Shown: piece by piece, positions 13,754 through 27,124 of the stretch
Numbering within the stretch: the first letter of the stretch is position 1
Layout of the letters: every line of letters begins with the position of its first letter
Origin: Litomosoides sigmodontis
Taxonomy: Eukaryota > Nematoda > Chromadorea > Rhabditida > Onchocercidae
Assembly (NCBI GenBank): GCA_963070105.1
Contig: OY718804.1
Location: 1 to 64,000 of the forward strand
DNA: 64,000 nucleotides
Direction: 5' to 3'
The notes under the pieces: generated by a model
What the model was told of the DNA's origin: nothing
Seen by the model: only the letters and a program-made list of their open reading frames with translations
Database searches by the model: none
Made by a program: the position numbers and the translations under genes

Positions 13754-13950
13754 TTCATGCAGATAAATGCATGAATAGTAGTAGTAGTAGTAGTAGTAGT
13801 GGTAGTAGCAGCAACGCGCGCACTTATTTTCTAGCATATAGGTAAGAGAGAAAACCAGCAATGCCAATATCCATTGAAAGAAAGCATAGCGAAGGCTACC
13901 CAGAATTAATTGATTAATTAATTTGCATTAATAATGAGAGTACACCCACC

Positions 13951-14432
13951 AGCGCTTCTAGTGGTTCCAAGAATCTACCACAGTTTTTCTACCACTGCTT
14001 TTGAAAATAAATGGACATGGTGGCAAGGCAAGGTGCTTCTCCTCACACTTCTCAGCTATCTCACTACTCTCATTAAGGAGCAATTGGAATAATGCTCTTA
14101 TCAACCTGTTATATGACGAATCAGGAAGGGACAGAGAAAGTGACCAGCAGCGAAACGCCATTTCCGCCAGCTAGGACGTACACCTCAGCCAACAAAAACA
14201 GCTCTGGCTGCCTCCTCTCAAGTTCGGCTTTAGTGGTTCCATTTAGTCTACCACAGTTTTTCTACCACTGCTTTTGGAAATAAATGGACAAGGTGGCAAG
14301 GCAGAGCAATTGGAATAATGAATGCTCTTATCAACCTGTTATATGACGAATCAGGAAGGGACAGTGAAAGTGACCAGCAGCACAGCGCTATTTCCACCAA
14401 CCACAGGTCGCCTCCTCTCAAGAAGTTCGGCT
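13951..14432. repeat. Spacer subrepeat, about 280 bp, 1.7 copies
   Basis: The first unit is about 13951-14228 and the second, internally deleted, unit about 14229-14432. Both contain ccacagtttttctaccactg and cctgttatatgacgaatcag. Matching units occur at 23890-24207 on the other side of the rDNA unit. Confidence 0.85.
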
Positions 14433-14863
14433 CGCACACTTTTCACTTCATGCGTATTTTATTGAAATTTTCAGTTAATCCGAATTGATTGTAAAATGCT
14501 CAAGCTTTGGCATCTCTCCTATGAGGGTGTTCTTGCTGTTAAGGTTATGCCCGACCTAATAGGATACTAACGCGGAGATGTTACTTACATTTTTATGATA
14601 GCTTTATCTTCTTTCTCTCCCCCTCTTTTGCTTTTGCATTAATTTACTAACTGTGTTTGAAATTTCAAAAATTATTGTTATTGTTCTTTTTTCTGTTAAA
14701 TGCATTCCAATTATTTCACTTTAATTTCAGAAGTGAAAACAAAACAAAAGAAAACAACAAAACGATTAGGCGCATTTCGAGTATGGTTGCATCATTGATG
14801 GCGATGATGATGATGAGAATTAGTAATGAATAATGATAATGACATTTTATTATTATTATTATT

Positions 14864-15020
14864 GAGAGTGGAAAATAATGTACATGGTTAAATGGAGAGA
14901 AAAAGAGAGAGAAAGGGAAGTGAGTGAGAAAAGAAAAGTGTGAGAAAAAAAATGTGGGGGAGAAGTAAATGGATGCATGCATATGAAAAAAAAAAAATTC
15001 TCTGTACATAAAATGCTAGC

Positions 15021-15068
<48 letters not shown>
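14864..15068. repeat. Spacer GT-tract element, copy B
   Basis: Same element as at 13560, with a perfect GT tract of about 46 bp immediately before the 28S 3' flank. Confidence 0.85.
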
Positions 15069-15069
<1 letters not shown>

Positions 15070-15211
15070 CATACAGATTGAAATGCATGAATAGTAGTAG
15101 TAGTGGTAGTAGCAGCAACGCACGCACCTATTTTCTAGCATATAAGTAAGGACGCGTAGTGTTGTTGCGCGCGCATATGTTTATTTTCTAGTATATAAAT
15201 GGTAGTAATAA

Positions 15212-15625
15212 AAACAAATCGTCCAATCAAAGGATAAGTCTCAACAGATCGCAGTATGGAGGCTGCTTTACTGCTTACAACACCTTGACCAGTAATCAAG
15301 TCGTCTGCAAGTGATCTTGCGCCCCGACATTGCACCAGAGAGTGATCCGGTTTTGGCAACCACTGAACCATTCGATTAAGTGGAAGATGCCATTTAATGG
15401 GGCATTAGCTGTTAGCTTGCTCGCTAACATAATAGTGCCTCCCGACACCGGGGAGCAAATTTATCGTTGCTTTGTCTAGGTGGGATTCTGACTTAGAGGC
15501 GTTCAGTCATAATCCCTCAGATGGTAGCTTCGCACCATTGGCCGATCGGCCAAGCACATGAACCAAATGTCTGAACCTGCGGTTCCTCTCGTACTGAGCA
15601 GGATTACTATCGCAACAACATCTCA

Positions 15626-15680
<55 letters not shown>

Positions 15681-15722
15681 ATTGGTGGGTGAACAATCCA
15701 ACGCTTGGCGAATTCTGCTTCG

Positions 15723-15760
<38 letters not shown>

Positions 15761-15783
15761 AACGTCGCTATGGACGCTTGGCT

Positions 15784-15831
<48 letters not shown>

Positions 15832-16224
15832 GAAACCTTCTATTGAATGGCAAAAGGATCGATAGGCCACGCTTTCGCGGTCTGTATTCGTACTGGAAAT
15901 CAAGATCAAGCGAGCTTTTGCCCTTTTACTCTACGAGAGGTTTCCGTCCTCTCTGAGCTAGCCTTAGGACACCTGCGTTACAGTTTGACAGATGTACCGC
16001 CCCAGTCAAACTCCCCGCCTGACACTGTCTTCGGTGCGAGTCGTCAGATCGCCGCCGGCTGGCGACAACCCGACTTAAATCAAAAATCTCGAAGCGTCGA
16101 CGACGCCTCAACTCTCGCTCAACCGAATAAGTAAAGAATCGATGAAAGTAGTGGTATTTCATTGGTGGCCGCGCCGAGCGCGACCTCCCACTTATGCTAC
16201 ACCTCTCATGACTCTTCACAGAGT

Positions 16225-16264
<40 letters not shown>

Positions 16265-16271
16265 GTGTGTG

Positions 16272-16321
<50 letters not shown>

Positions 16322-16322
16322 T

Positions 16323-16354
<32 letters not shown>

Positions 16355-16355
16355 G

Positions 16356-16422
<67 letters not shown>

Positions 16423-17513
16423 CGTTGAATTTCTTCACTTTTACATTCAGAGCACTGGGCAGAAATCAGAGACAGTCAGCGCCCGCAAGGGCCATCTGTC
16501 TCCTCTGTTTTAATTAGACAGTCGGATTCCCCGAGTCCGTGCCAGTTCTAAGCTGACTGTTTAGCGCCGGCCGAATCCGCGCCACCACCACCACCACCCA
16601 GGGGCAGCGGCGTGTACGCGTGCGACACACGCAGCTGCAACGATTCACAAGATAATTGGAACACTAGCCGAGCTCCATCAATTCCTCGTAAGAAACTAAT
16701 GCCACACTGCATGGAACCAATCACGCTTACTTCACGCTACAGCCCGACCGGCCCAGTCCTTAGAGCCAATCCTTATCCCGAAGTTACGGATCTAATTTGC
16801 CGACTTCCCTTACCTACATTATTCTATCGACTAGAGGCTGTTCACCTTGGAGACCTGCTGCGGATATGGGTACGATCTGGCACGAAATTCAAATAGCTTC
16901 CCTCGGATTTTCATGGATCGAGCAAAGCGTACGAGACACCACAGGAACCGTGGCGCTTTACGGAAAAAAAAACACACAACGTCCCTATCTCCGGCTGAAC
17001 CGATTCCAGGGAGTCCGTTCCTTAACCAGAAAAGAGAACTCTGGCTCGGGCTTTCCTCAATGTTTCCGAGTTCATTTGCGTTACCGCGCTAAATTCTCAC
17101 AATGAGAATTCATCTCCGTGTCCAGGTACGGGAATATTAACCCGTTTCCCTTTCGATCAAACACACATCAGCATTCTGGACGATTAGTGCAATCTCCATC
17201 ACTCCTATGTCTTTTATTCAACGGCACTAGCCAATATCTTAGGATCGACTGACCCACATTCAACTGCTGTTCACGTGGAACCCTTCTCCACTTCAGTCTT
17301 CAAGGATCTCACTTGAATATTTGCTACTACCACCAAGATCTGCACCAATGGAAGCTCCAACCGGGCCTACGCCCAAAGTCTTCAACGCTAACCACTGCGA
17401 CCCTCTTACTCGTTGCGGCCAGGTTCGCTCTCTCTCGCGCGCAAACACAAGCCCACGCAACGGTTGAGTATAAGTCTTCCGCTCAAGCGCCATCCATTTT
17501 CAGGGCTAGTTGA

Positions 17514-17547
<34 letters not shown>

Positions 17548-19089
17548 TTTCCAACTTCCATGGCCACCGTCCTGCTGTCTATATCAACCAACGCCTTTCA
17601 TGGGGTCTAATGAGCGGAAAGTTTGGCACTTTAACTCAACGTTTGGTTCATCCCACAGCGCCAGTTCTGCTTACCAAAAATGGCCCACTTAGAGTACACA
17701 TTCAATGTCTGTGCTTCACGTTCAAGCAAGCAAGACGTCATACCCATTGAAAGTTTGAGAATAGGTTGAAGACGTTTCGTCCCACAATTCCTCTAATCAT
17801 TCGCTTTACCGAATATAACTGCGCGTGCGCGCGTACTCCAGCTATCCTGAGGGAAACTTCAGAGGGAACCAGCTACTAGATGGTTCGATTAGTCTTTCGC
17901 CCCTATACCAAAGTCAGACGATCGATTTGCACGTCAGAATCGCTTCGGACCTCCACCAGAGTTTCCTCTGGCTTCATCCTGCTCAGGTATAGTTCACCAT
18001 CTTTCGGGTCCCAGCATATACGCTCTACCTCCGCCCTATTGCTGCTAGCAGCAACGTGTGGACGGGGCTATGTTGCGCCACACATGAAACCACGTGCAGC
18101 TCACATATCAATTATACCTAACGATAATCTTTACTTTCATTATGCTTTTTGACATTTCACAGGTTTACCACCCAATAACTTGCGTATACGCTAGACTCCT
18201 TGGTCCGTGTTTCAAGACGGGTCAGATAGGTGATTAACGTTCACACCGAGATGTACCGTGTAACGTTGTTGCCGTTACACGCGCAACATACACCCTATAC
18301 AACTCCACCAATCAGTATCAACTGATCAAGTCGCGCAAGCGACCACATGTAGATGCATAACTAGTAGAGAGTATAGGCGCATATTAGCGAGCGCAAGAGA
18401 ACACACACTTCATCTAAGACATATTTCAGGTGTCATTTAGGATTCCAGCTATTACATTTTCAATAACTAGTCCACTAAATAACTCTTAAATATGCTATAA
18501 ACGAAGCTCTCGATGCATACCACCGGTAAATACACCAATCTAAATTTAGCACTTCAAGCTCCTACAAACGAGCACGCACGCAACGTGCATGAACGCGTGC
18601 AAGAGTTGCTAAATTGAATGGTTGAATACCGGCAAGTTTCGTTAACTCTATCCGTTTCCATCCCAGCGGTTTCACGCCCTCTTGAACTCTCTCTTCAAAG
18701 TTCTTTGCAACTTTCCCTCACGGTACTTGTTTGCTATCGGTCTCGTGGTCGTATTTAGCCTTAGATGAGGTTTACCACCCTCTTTAGGCTGCAATCTCAA
18801 GCAACCCGACTCCAAAGTATAATCCTTCGTAACGCCACTGCACCCGTACAGGTCTAGCACCTTCTATGGACTGTAGCCCCGCTCAAGGGGACTTTGGGTG
18901 TAGCAGTACGTGACGATCGACCATACCTATACGCTACATTTCCATATAGTGTACATGGTTATCTACTGGATTCAGCGCTGGGCTCTTTCCTTTTCACTCG
19001 CTGTTACTCGGGAAATCCTCGTTAGTTTCTTTTCCTCCGCTTAGTTATATGCTTAAATTCAGCGGGTAGTCACGACTGAGTTGAGGTCA
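15212..19089 (-). rRNA. 28S rRNA: 28S (large subunit) ribosomal RNA
   Basis: On the minus strand this begins with the conserved 28S start, whose complement includes cttaaattcagcgggtagtc at 19052-19071. It runs through typical core segments, such as the complements of gaggcgttcagtcataatcc and ggttcctctcgtactgagca near 15500-15600. The 3' end is placed at the complement of aaacaaatcgtccaatc by analogy with the C. elegans gene. The length of about 3.9 kb fits nematode 28S with expansion segments. Small reading frames inside it are not genes. I see no R1/R2-type insertion. Confidence 0.95.
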
Positions 19090-19650
19090 CAAATGACGAT
19101 GTCACGCATACATAGCGCCGCCGTGATGTCACTCACTTCTTGCTAATTCTCTTTACACACTTAAGCTGTGCTGCTGCTGCTTGCTGCTTGCTGCTCACCA
19201 GTTATTTTATATGTAAAAAGAATTTCTCGCAACTATGTATGGCAATAATTGTAATAAAAATTTACGCGTTTGCCACTATCCATGCCACGTACGTGCATCT
19301 TGCATAACACATAACTTTTATTACTCTTATTTTTACTCACTTATTAGGGGATAATTTCAACCATTCATCTTGTTTTGCAATTATCACCTAACGCTTTCTT
19401 CTCCAAATTAAAGCGCACACTCCCTTCCCTCCATCACCACAATCATCATTCACCACCATCATTGATCCAATCAATCAAGCATTCAATCACTTCACTTCAA
19501 ATAACCCTTCGACAAATTAATGTACTCGCAATGAACGATTATCCGTAGTAAAATGATTGAACTGAATTGGACTGTCGTTGATGGTGTGGCGAAAGTGAGT
19601 GGACGATGAAGTGAGTTGCTGGGCACTTTTCATTGGTGCTTTCTTCTTCA
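19090..19650 (-). other. Internal transcribed spacer 2 (ITS2)
   Basis: About 560 bp between 5.8S and 28S. It contains CTG/TTGCTG-rich runs near 19170-19200. Both ends are set by the neighbouring rRNA genes, so they are good to perhaps ten bases. Confidence 0.85.
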
Positions 19651-19808
19651 TTGACCCTCAACCAGACGTACCACTGGGAGTGAACCCAATGGTGCAATGT
19701 GCATTCGAAATTTTTGTGCTCAATGCGTCTGCAATTCGCACTAATTATCACAGCTAGCTGCGTTCTTCATCGATCCACGAGCCAAGTGATCCACCGCTAA
19801 GAGTTTAA
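19651..19808 (-). rRNA. 5.8S rRNA: 5.8S ribosomal RNA
   Basis: The minus strand contains the near-universal 5.8S core. Its complement includes gttcttcatcgatccacgag at about 19762-19781, with the conserved TGATCCACCGCTAAGAG complement at the 5' end. The length of about 158 bases matches the family. Confidence 0.95.
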
Positions 19809-20069
19809 AAATTTCTCCTTTCTCTTGTATAGACATGTTTACGTGTGTGTGTGTGTGTTTTGTTATTTTGTTGGTAGCATAACTAGCTTAAATGCTTATT
19901 AAGTCTACTTAATTAATTAATCGAGCAATTATTAATTAAGCTATCGCTCCATCCTCATTGTTATCGACGGTCAGGCGACAACTCAGATAGAGTATAGACA
20001 CCAACAAGCATCACCGTTATTACACGCAATGCTGCTGCTGTTGTTGTTGTAATGAGAAGAAGCTCTCGA
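19809..20069 (-). other. Internal transcribed spacer 1 (ITS1)
   Basis: About 260 bp between 18S and 5.8S, AT-rich, with repeated ttaattaa motifs near 19905-19940, a short GT run near 19845 and a CTG/TTG run near 20030. Confidence 0.85.
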
Positions 20070-20117
<48 letters not shown>

Positions 20118-20225
20118 GCCCGGTTCAAGCCACTGCGATTAAAGCGATTTCCACCAAAGAATCTCCACCTCGAAAGGCATCGAAACAGCAGTCCCCGCTT
20201 TTCTCGAAACGGCTCAGTCCCGGGC

Positions 20226-20260
<35 letters not shown>

Positions 20261-20702
20261 ATCAACGTGAGCTGATGACTCACATTTACTAGGAATTCCT
20301 CGTTCAAGGGAAATAATTGCAATTCCCGATCCCGATCACGGAGGATTTTCAACGGGTTACCAGTACCTTTCGGCAATGGTTACAGCACGCTGATTCCTCC
20401 AGTGTAGCGCGCGTGCAGCCCTGGACATCTAAGGGCATCACAGACCTGTTATTGCTCAACTTCATGCGGCTAAACACCGCTTGTCCCTCTAAGAAGTTGC
20501 CTGAACAGCAGCAGTAGCAATTCAGAAACTATTTAGTAGGCTAGAGTCTCGCTCGTTATCGGAATAAACCAGACAAATCACTCCACCAACTAAGAACGGC
20601 CATGCACCACCAACCACCGAATCATGAAAGAGCTCTCAATCTGTCAATCCTCACGGTGTCCGGGCCAGGTGAGTTTTCCCGTGTTGAGTCAAATTAAGCC
20701 GC

Positions 20703-20736
<34 letters not shown>

Positions 20737-21905
20737 TCTTTAAGTTTCAGCTTTGCAACCATACTTCCCCCGGAACCGAAAAACTTTCGTTTCCGGGAAG
20801 CTGCCCGTCAAGGCGTATTTACCGCCAACGGAACGCTAGTTGGTATCGTTTACGGTCAGAACTAGGGCGGTATCTGATCGCCTTCGAACCTCTGACTTTC
20901 GTTCTTGATTAATGAAGACATTCTTGGCAAATGCTTTCGCAGTCGTACGTCTCGCTACGGTCCAAGAATTTCACCTCTCACGCAGCGATACGAATGCCCC
21001 CGTCCGTCCCTCTTAACCATTATCTCAGATCAGAAAACCAACAAAATAGAACCGAGATCCTATTTCATTATTCCATGCACGAGTATTCAGGCATTAGCCC
21101 GCGTTGAGCACTCTAATTTTTTCAAGGTAAACTTGCTAGCCACCATGCGCAGCGCAGTGAAGGCAACGCACGGAAAACTGGCAACAGTGTAGCCTAGGAG
21201 CCCAGTTCTCATCCAATGGATGGACCAGGTCCTAAGACGCAGATCCAACTACGAGCTTTTTAACCGCAGCAATGACGATATACACTTTGAGAGCTGGAAT
21301 TACCGCGGCTGCTGGCACCAGACTTGCCCTCTCATAGATCCTCGTTAACAGGTTTAAATTTTACCCATTCCGATAACCGGCCTCAAAGAGAACGGTCTCG
21401 TTATTTTTCGTCACTACCTCCTCATTCTGAGAGTGGGTAATTTGCGCGCCTGCTGCCTTCCTTGGATGTGGTAGCCGTTTCTCAGGCTCCCTCTCCGGAG
21501 TCGAACCCTTATTCTCCGTTACCCGTTACAACCATGGTAGGCACATAAACTACCATCGAAAGTTGATAAGGCAGACACTTGATAGATATGTCGCCGGTGC
21601 AAGACCATGCGATCAGCAATAGCTATTCAGAGTCACCAATCTGAACGGGTGGCCAGCAGCAGCAGCTGATGACCACCCCATTGGTTTTAATCTAATAGAT
21701 GCGCTCGTTCAAACAAGTCGGAGCTTTGGTGCATGTATTAGCTCTAGAATTGCCACAGTTATCCACGTTGGACAGTCAACATCAAGTACATTATAGCTGT
21801 TATAATGAGCCGTTCGCGGTTTCACCTTTATAGGTTTATTTGAACTTAGACATGCATGGCTTAGCCTTTGAGACAAGCATATAACCGCCGACAGAATCAA
21901 TCGGG
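20070..21905 (-). rRNA. 18S rRNA: 18S (small subunit) ribosomal RNA
   Basis: On the minus strand the 3' end is marked by the complement of taatgatccttccgcaggtt at 20070, the canonical 18S terminus. The 5' end is the complement of gacagaatcaatcggg near 21890-21905, which gives the nematode-type start GATTGATTCTGTC. The length of about 1.84 kb is normal. Confidence 0.95.
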
Positions 21906-23106
21906 GAGATGATGCACGCGCTCTGCGCTCTCGAACAGCCACATCAGCAGCCACATCAGCTGGCAACAAGTAAGCAGCATGACCATGCCGATGACCACTG
22001 CCACTGCTACTACTACCTCAGTGATAATTGAATTTCTCGCTTCAAAATTCACTTCACCATTGTAGCAAACAGTAGCGTAGCATCGCCACACTGTATCACT
22101 GTCACTTGTTGCCCTGTTGCGCCGTGTGCAGTTCGTCCATTCATCATCAATCCAAATTTCTCGCTTTTTTCTCCACCAAAAATTCAATCCATTCTTTCGC
22201 TTATCAACAACAAAATTTCACTTTGCGAAACTTTTCACCTCTCAAGCTTAAAACATCGTAGAACTTCACACATATACAACGGAGCTTCCGCCACTCTTTC
22301 TTCGAATGTCACATCTCGCCAGAGACAGTTCGTGATCCTTACACAGTGTACACGTATGTCGTCATCACTGTTAGAATCACTCGAATTTTAGATTGCACGC
22401 CTGCTGAAACTTTCATTTCACGAGACAATCCATTGCTCAAGTTAGTGAAAACTTCAAACTTCAATTTGACTTTAACTTCAAATTTCAATTTAAATTTTCC
22501 ACTAACAATACACCTACTTGAACCTCTCTATTAACGTCACAGCATTTCACATTTAAAATTTTAATTTAAAACTAATTCAAATTTTAACTTATTTTTAAAT
22601 TTCGATTTATTTCCCATTTCTCCATTTTACACATCTTTATCGAACTTTCTCTCTTTCTCTCTCTTCTATTTTCCATTACTTAACACTAAATGCTAATTTT
22701 TGGTGTTTTTTCGTGAAATTTCAACATTTTTTTTCAAATTTTACATTTTTTTAAATTTTACAAAAAAGCATAGCTATTATTAAATTCCATGCTCTTTTGC
22801 TTATCTTTTTAAGGAATAATTATGATGATAGCGATAGTAATCGTGATAGTGATAACTTATCACTATCATCATTATCATCATCATCATCATTATTATTATT
22901 GTCATTGTTATTGTTATTGATTTGTTTGTAGTTTTTGCTGGAAAAGAAAAAAAGGGATGTATGTGTATATACATATGTATATGTATGAATATATACATTG
23001 TAAGAAATAATATAACAGAAGGATAGATCGAAAGATAGACAGAGACAGTGTGGGTACGTCTGTATTAATGCAACCTCCCTCTCTCTCCCGCTTTCTTTCC
23101 TTATAT
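21906..23106 (-). other. rDNA external transcribed spacer and promoter region
   Basis: AT-rich DNA immediately upstream of 18S. A run of imperfect acttcaaattt-like repeats lies at about 22445-22600. The Pol I promoter should lie here or a little further upstream, but I cannot point to it from sequence. Confidence 0.6.
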
Positions 23107-23786
<680 letters not shown>

Positions 23787-23889
23787 TACACACATACACT
23801 GATTTGAATAGTGGAAATTGTAGTAGAAGCAGTAGTAGTAAGGCATATTATTTTCTAGTATATAAGTGATTGCAACATAGTGTAGTTAG

Positions 23890-24207
23890 TGCTTTCTACC
23901 ACTGCTTTTGAAAATAAATGGACATGGTGACAAGGCAAGGCAAGGCAAGGCGCTTCTCCTCACACTTCTCAGTTATCTCACTACTCTCATTTAAGAGCAG
24001 TTGAAATAATGAATGCTCTTATCAACCTGTTATATGACGAATCAGGAAGGGACAGTGAAAGTGACCAGCAGCAAAACGCCATTTCCGCCAGCTAGGACGT
24101 ACACCTCAGCCAACAAAAACAGCTCTGGCTGCCTCCTCTCAAGTTCGGCTCTAGTGGTTCCAAGAATCTACCACAGTTTTTCTACCACTGCTTTTGAAAA
24201 TAAATGG
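23890..24207. repeat. Spacer subrepeat, inland copies
   Basis: One full ~260-bp unit and the beginning of a second, matching the subrepeats at 13951-14432. The beginning of the unit carries a short extra aaggc repetition near 23934-23950. Confidence 0.85.
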
Positions 24208-24216
24208 ATTATTATT

Positions 24217-24396
24217 GAGAGTGGAAAATAATGTACATGGTTAAATGGAGAGAAAAAGAGAGAGAAAGGGAAGTGAGTGAGAAATGAAAAGTGTGAGAAA
24301 AAAAATGGGGGAGGGGGGGGGGGAAGTAAATGGATGCATGCATATGAAAAAAAAAAATTCTCTGTACATAAAATGCTTGCGGTGTGTGTGTGTGTT
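24217..24396. repeat. Spacer GT-tract element, copy D
   Basis: Fourth copy of the element. It has the longest guanine run of the set (about 24307-24322) and a GT tract of only about 15 bp. It is joined to the 28S 3' flank exactly as copy B is on the telomere side. Confidence 0.85.
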
Positions 24397-24539
24397 TCAT
24401 ACAGATTGAAATGCATGAATAGTAGTAGTAGTGGTAGTAGCAGCAACGCACGCACCTATTTTCTAGCATATAAGTAAGGACGCGTAGTGTTGTTGCGCGC
24501 GCATATGTTTATTTTCTAGTATATAAATGGTAGTAATAA

Positions 24540-24984
24540 AAACAAATCGTCCAATCAAAGGATAAGTCTCAACAGATCGCAGTATGGAGGCTGCTTTACT
24601 GCTTACAACACCTTGACCAGTAATCAAGTCGTCTGCAAGTGATCTTGCGCCCCGACATTGCACCAGAGAGTGATCCGGTTTTGGCAACCACTGAACCATT
24701 CGATTAAGTGGAAGATGCCATTTAATGGGGCATTAGCTGTTAGCTTGCTCGCTAACATAATAGTGCCTCCCGACACCGGGGAGCAAATTTATCGTTGCTT
24801 TGTCTAGGTGGGATTCTGACTTAGAGGCGTTCAGTCATAATCCCTCAGATGGTAGCTTCGCACCATTGGCCGATCGGCCAAGCACATGAACCAAATGTCT
24901 GAACCTGCGGTTCCTCTCGTACTGAGCAGGATTGCTATCGCAACAACATCTCACAGTAGGGTAAAACTAACCTGCCTCACGACG
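24540..24984 (-). pseudogene. 28S rRNA 3' fragment (truncated second unit)
   Basis: 445 bases that match 15212-15656, the 3' end of the intact 28S, apart from two substitutions I can see (ggattactatcg versus ggattgctatcg, and cctgtctcac versus cctgcctcac). Similarity ends abruptly after ctcacgacg at 24984. From there the sequence is unrelated to rDNA, so this is where the array meets unique chromosomal DNA. Confidence 0.95.
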
Positions 24985-25823
24985 TTCCTTATCGGTATTC
25001 CGTACAGTTGCTCCAGTGCGTGGGATCGCTGTTATCGGCGTGCTGGAAGGTTACCGGAATATTGCAGAAAGAAGTTCAATTTGTCTTAAATGAAGGCTAA
25101 GGCAAGGTGTGAGGTGAAGTGAAATATGCTCGGGGAAGTGGCTGGACAACTCAGTGACCACTTGTTTGAACGACTTTCCAGCATTAGGGAACGAGTGAGA
25201 CGGATGCTGCATGGAAAGAGTTCATCTCGTATCGTTAATGGTTCAGCAGCTTTCCCAATGATTTGTCATTTTCCAAGTGTTAGCAAGCGTTTATTAGTGA
25301 ATTGCTTTTTTGAATAATGTCTACTGCATTTCTTGGTCAGAAATGGCTTCCGAATTTTTCATAGTACTGTAATTAAAGGGACGGAAATGAGAGGATTGTC
25401 ATGCATGGTATTCTTCATGGTTGACGTATATCTATAGAATATTTCAATTGCAGCAAAGTCCTTTACCGGTTCCGTGACGACGTTTACGTCAGCCATGCAA
25501 TGGCGACTTTGTCCGGCAACCAAAATATTTCATAGTGACCGATGTTCATATTCTTGCCGCGAGCCTTCTACAACTGAGAAGAGCTCCACCGATACCTTAC
25601 ATTACATGAAGTTCGCAACAGTTGAATGCTAGCATTCATTCTTTGTACATTAGGTACGGTCGCATTAGTTGCAGTGAGCAAAAGCTGAAGTTGATCGAGC
25701 TTAATATGCAAATTTCTTACAAAATGCATTTCATGAAACGCAAAAAATTATCCAATGTTCGGGATGAGTTGAGTTTCTTGAACAATGTTTGTTTGAATGT
25801 TTGAATTGGTTATTGTCGGGAAA

Positions 25824-27124
25824 ATGTCGCTCGCTGGGATGTGGTTGTATCTGGTGATCAGTGTCACTGCGTTGTTGGTGCCATTGATAAGGGCGAACCA
25901 CGTCGTCCTCCCACGCCATTTATCACTTTTCATACAGCAGCACTGGCATAATAATGTATGCATTTGATGTTGGAAGTTGTATTTCCAATTCTGTTTCCAT
26001 GAGACTATTTTTGAAGCAATGTATGCATTGATGACAGAGTGAGGCTAAAGAAGCATGAAATCAGTAAACGAGTGGCGGCACTGTCTTGGGAGTGGACCTT
26101 AAAAAATGTGGTTGGTCAGTAAAACTACAATGTAGGACTTGATGTTGCAGATATCAGAGATACATCAGTTAAACGGTTGCAAATATTCTGAAGTGAAAGT
26201 AGAGGCCGTCAAGAAAGTCTTTGTCATCGTTAGCAGGTCGAATTGGTGCAACGAGGTGATCAAAGTGGTGTTTGGCGTAAGTGCCGAAGCAAGGAGAAAT
26301 AACTCGAATGTTACTGCATGGGCTATGCCATACAGCTATACTGGATCAGTGGATTCGGTGAGTAATTTAACATAATCCTATCAGCGTGTGACGACTAATT
26401 ATTATCAATGAAGAGAGGTGTCGAGCCAGGTCCCTAATTAAGCACAAGTGTTATAGATCGCAATCACATCAGTGTTGAAAGGATTGGATTATTGTTGTGA
26501 GATTAAAAGTTCAAAGTCATTTGCAGAAGAATGTGACTGATAGACTTTATTCCACCTCAGGAAACATTGCAGCGTAGCAGGTGCCTTGATAATGTGTATT
26601 TTGATAACGCGAGCAGACCTGCTTACGGATTAGCGAGAGTTGATTTGCTTTGCGGTAAAAGACGACCACGTTTAGGGAGACACATTTGGAAACGATCAAT
26701 CCAGGAAAATAAACAGAACGAGCATCATCCATTCACAGGTTTTGTCACTCCATTGGCATAATCCCAAAACTACCTGATATTAGGGGAAGTTGTAGAGAGT
26801 GTAATCAATCCTCAACTCCATTTCGCTGACCATTTTTCAGTTACGATCTACGGAAGTAATGAAAGCCTTTTCACTATAACAGTCGGCGTATTGTTTTATG
26901 CCGTGTTTGGGATGTGCTTTTTGGTAACCAATTTAGCATACCTGTCCGGAATATATACAGTCTATAATGCTACCCTCATTCCAGAAGTGAGTTGAGTTTT
27001 TAACTATTTCCGACTGGAATAAGTTCCGGTGGCACTAAACCCTAAACCTAAACCGTCGTTTCACTGTCAGTGTGAAGGGAATTTGGACGAACTTTATTTC
27101 CTGAGCAAGAAGGGAGCGCAGTGA
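25824..27124 (+). CDS. Predicted single-pass membrane glycoprotein, family unknown
   Basis: Five exons (25824-25955, 26151-26357, 26561-26738, 26841-26986, 27071-27124) joined by GT-AG introns with consistent phases (0, 0, 1, 0). They encode 238 residues. Exon 1 starts at an ATG and encodes a hydrophobic signal-peptide-like segment (MSLAGMWLYLVISVTALLVP). Residues about 30-180 are predicted extracellular, with N-glycosylation sequons (NNS, NVT, NAS, NES) and several cysteines. Residues about 182-207 form one clear membrane span. A ~31-residue tail ends in LSKKGAQ. No single exon is long enough to stand out as a frame. I do not recognise the family. Expression is unknown, and the 5' end could lie further upstream, since open coding-like sequence occurs at 25455-25619. 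The gene begins about 840 bp from the broken 28S. Confidence 0.6.

Larger units (their letters stand above)
13371..15211 (-). other. rDNA intergenic spacer, telomere-side copy
   Basis: Sequence downstream of the 28S gene in its direction of transcription. It shares long blocks with the spacer at 22800-24539 on the other side of the rDNA unit, which identifies it as spacer rather than unique DNA. It contains two copies of a block that starts near ttgaaatttcaaaaattatt (13360 and 14655), two copies of the GT-tract element and 1.7 copies of a ~280-bp subrepeat. Confidence 0.85.

Noticed and set aside
15847..18860. Reading frames of 60-100 codons
   Set aside because: They lie inside the conserved 28S rRNA gene.
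15212..19089. R1/R2-type retrotransposon insertion in 28S
   Set aside because: The conserved insertion regions read through without interruption.
20072..21969. Reading frames of 60-95 codons
   Set aside because: They lie wholly or mostly inside the 18S rRNA gene; the one reaching 21969 extends only into the upstream spacer.
27038..27054. Telomere-like ccctaaacctaaacc
   Set aside because: The units are CCCTAAA/CCTAAA, not the CCTAAG of this telomere, and there are only two; it lies in an intron.
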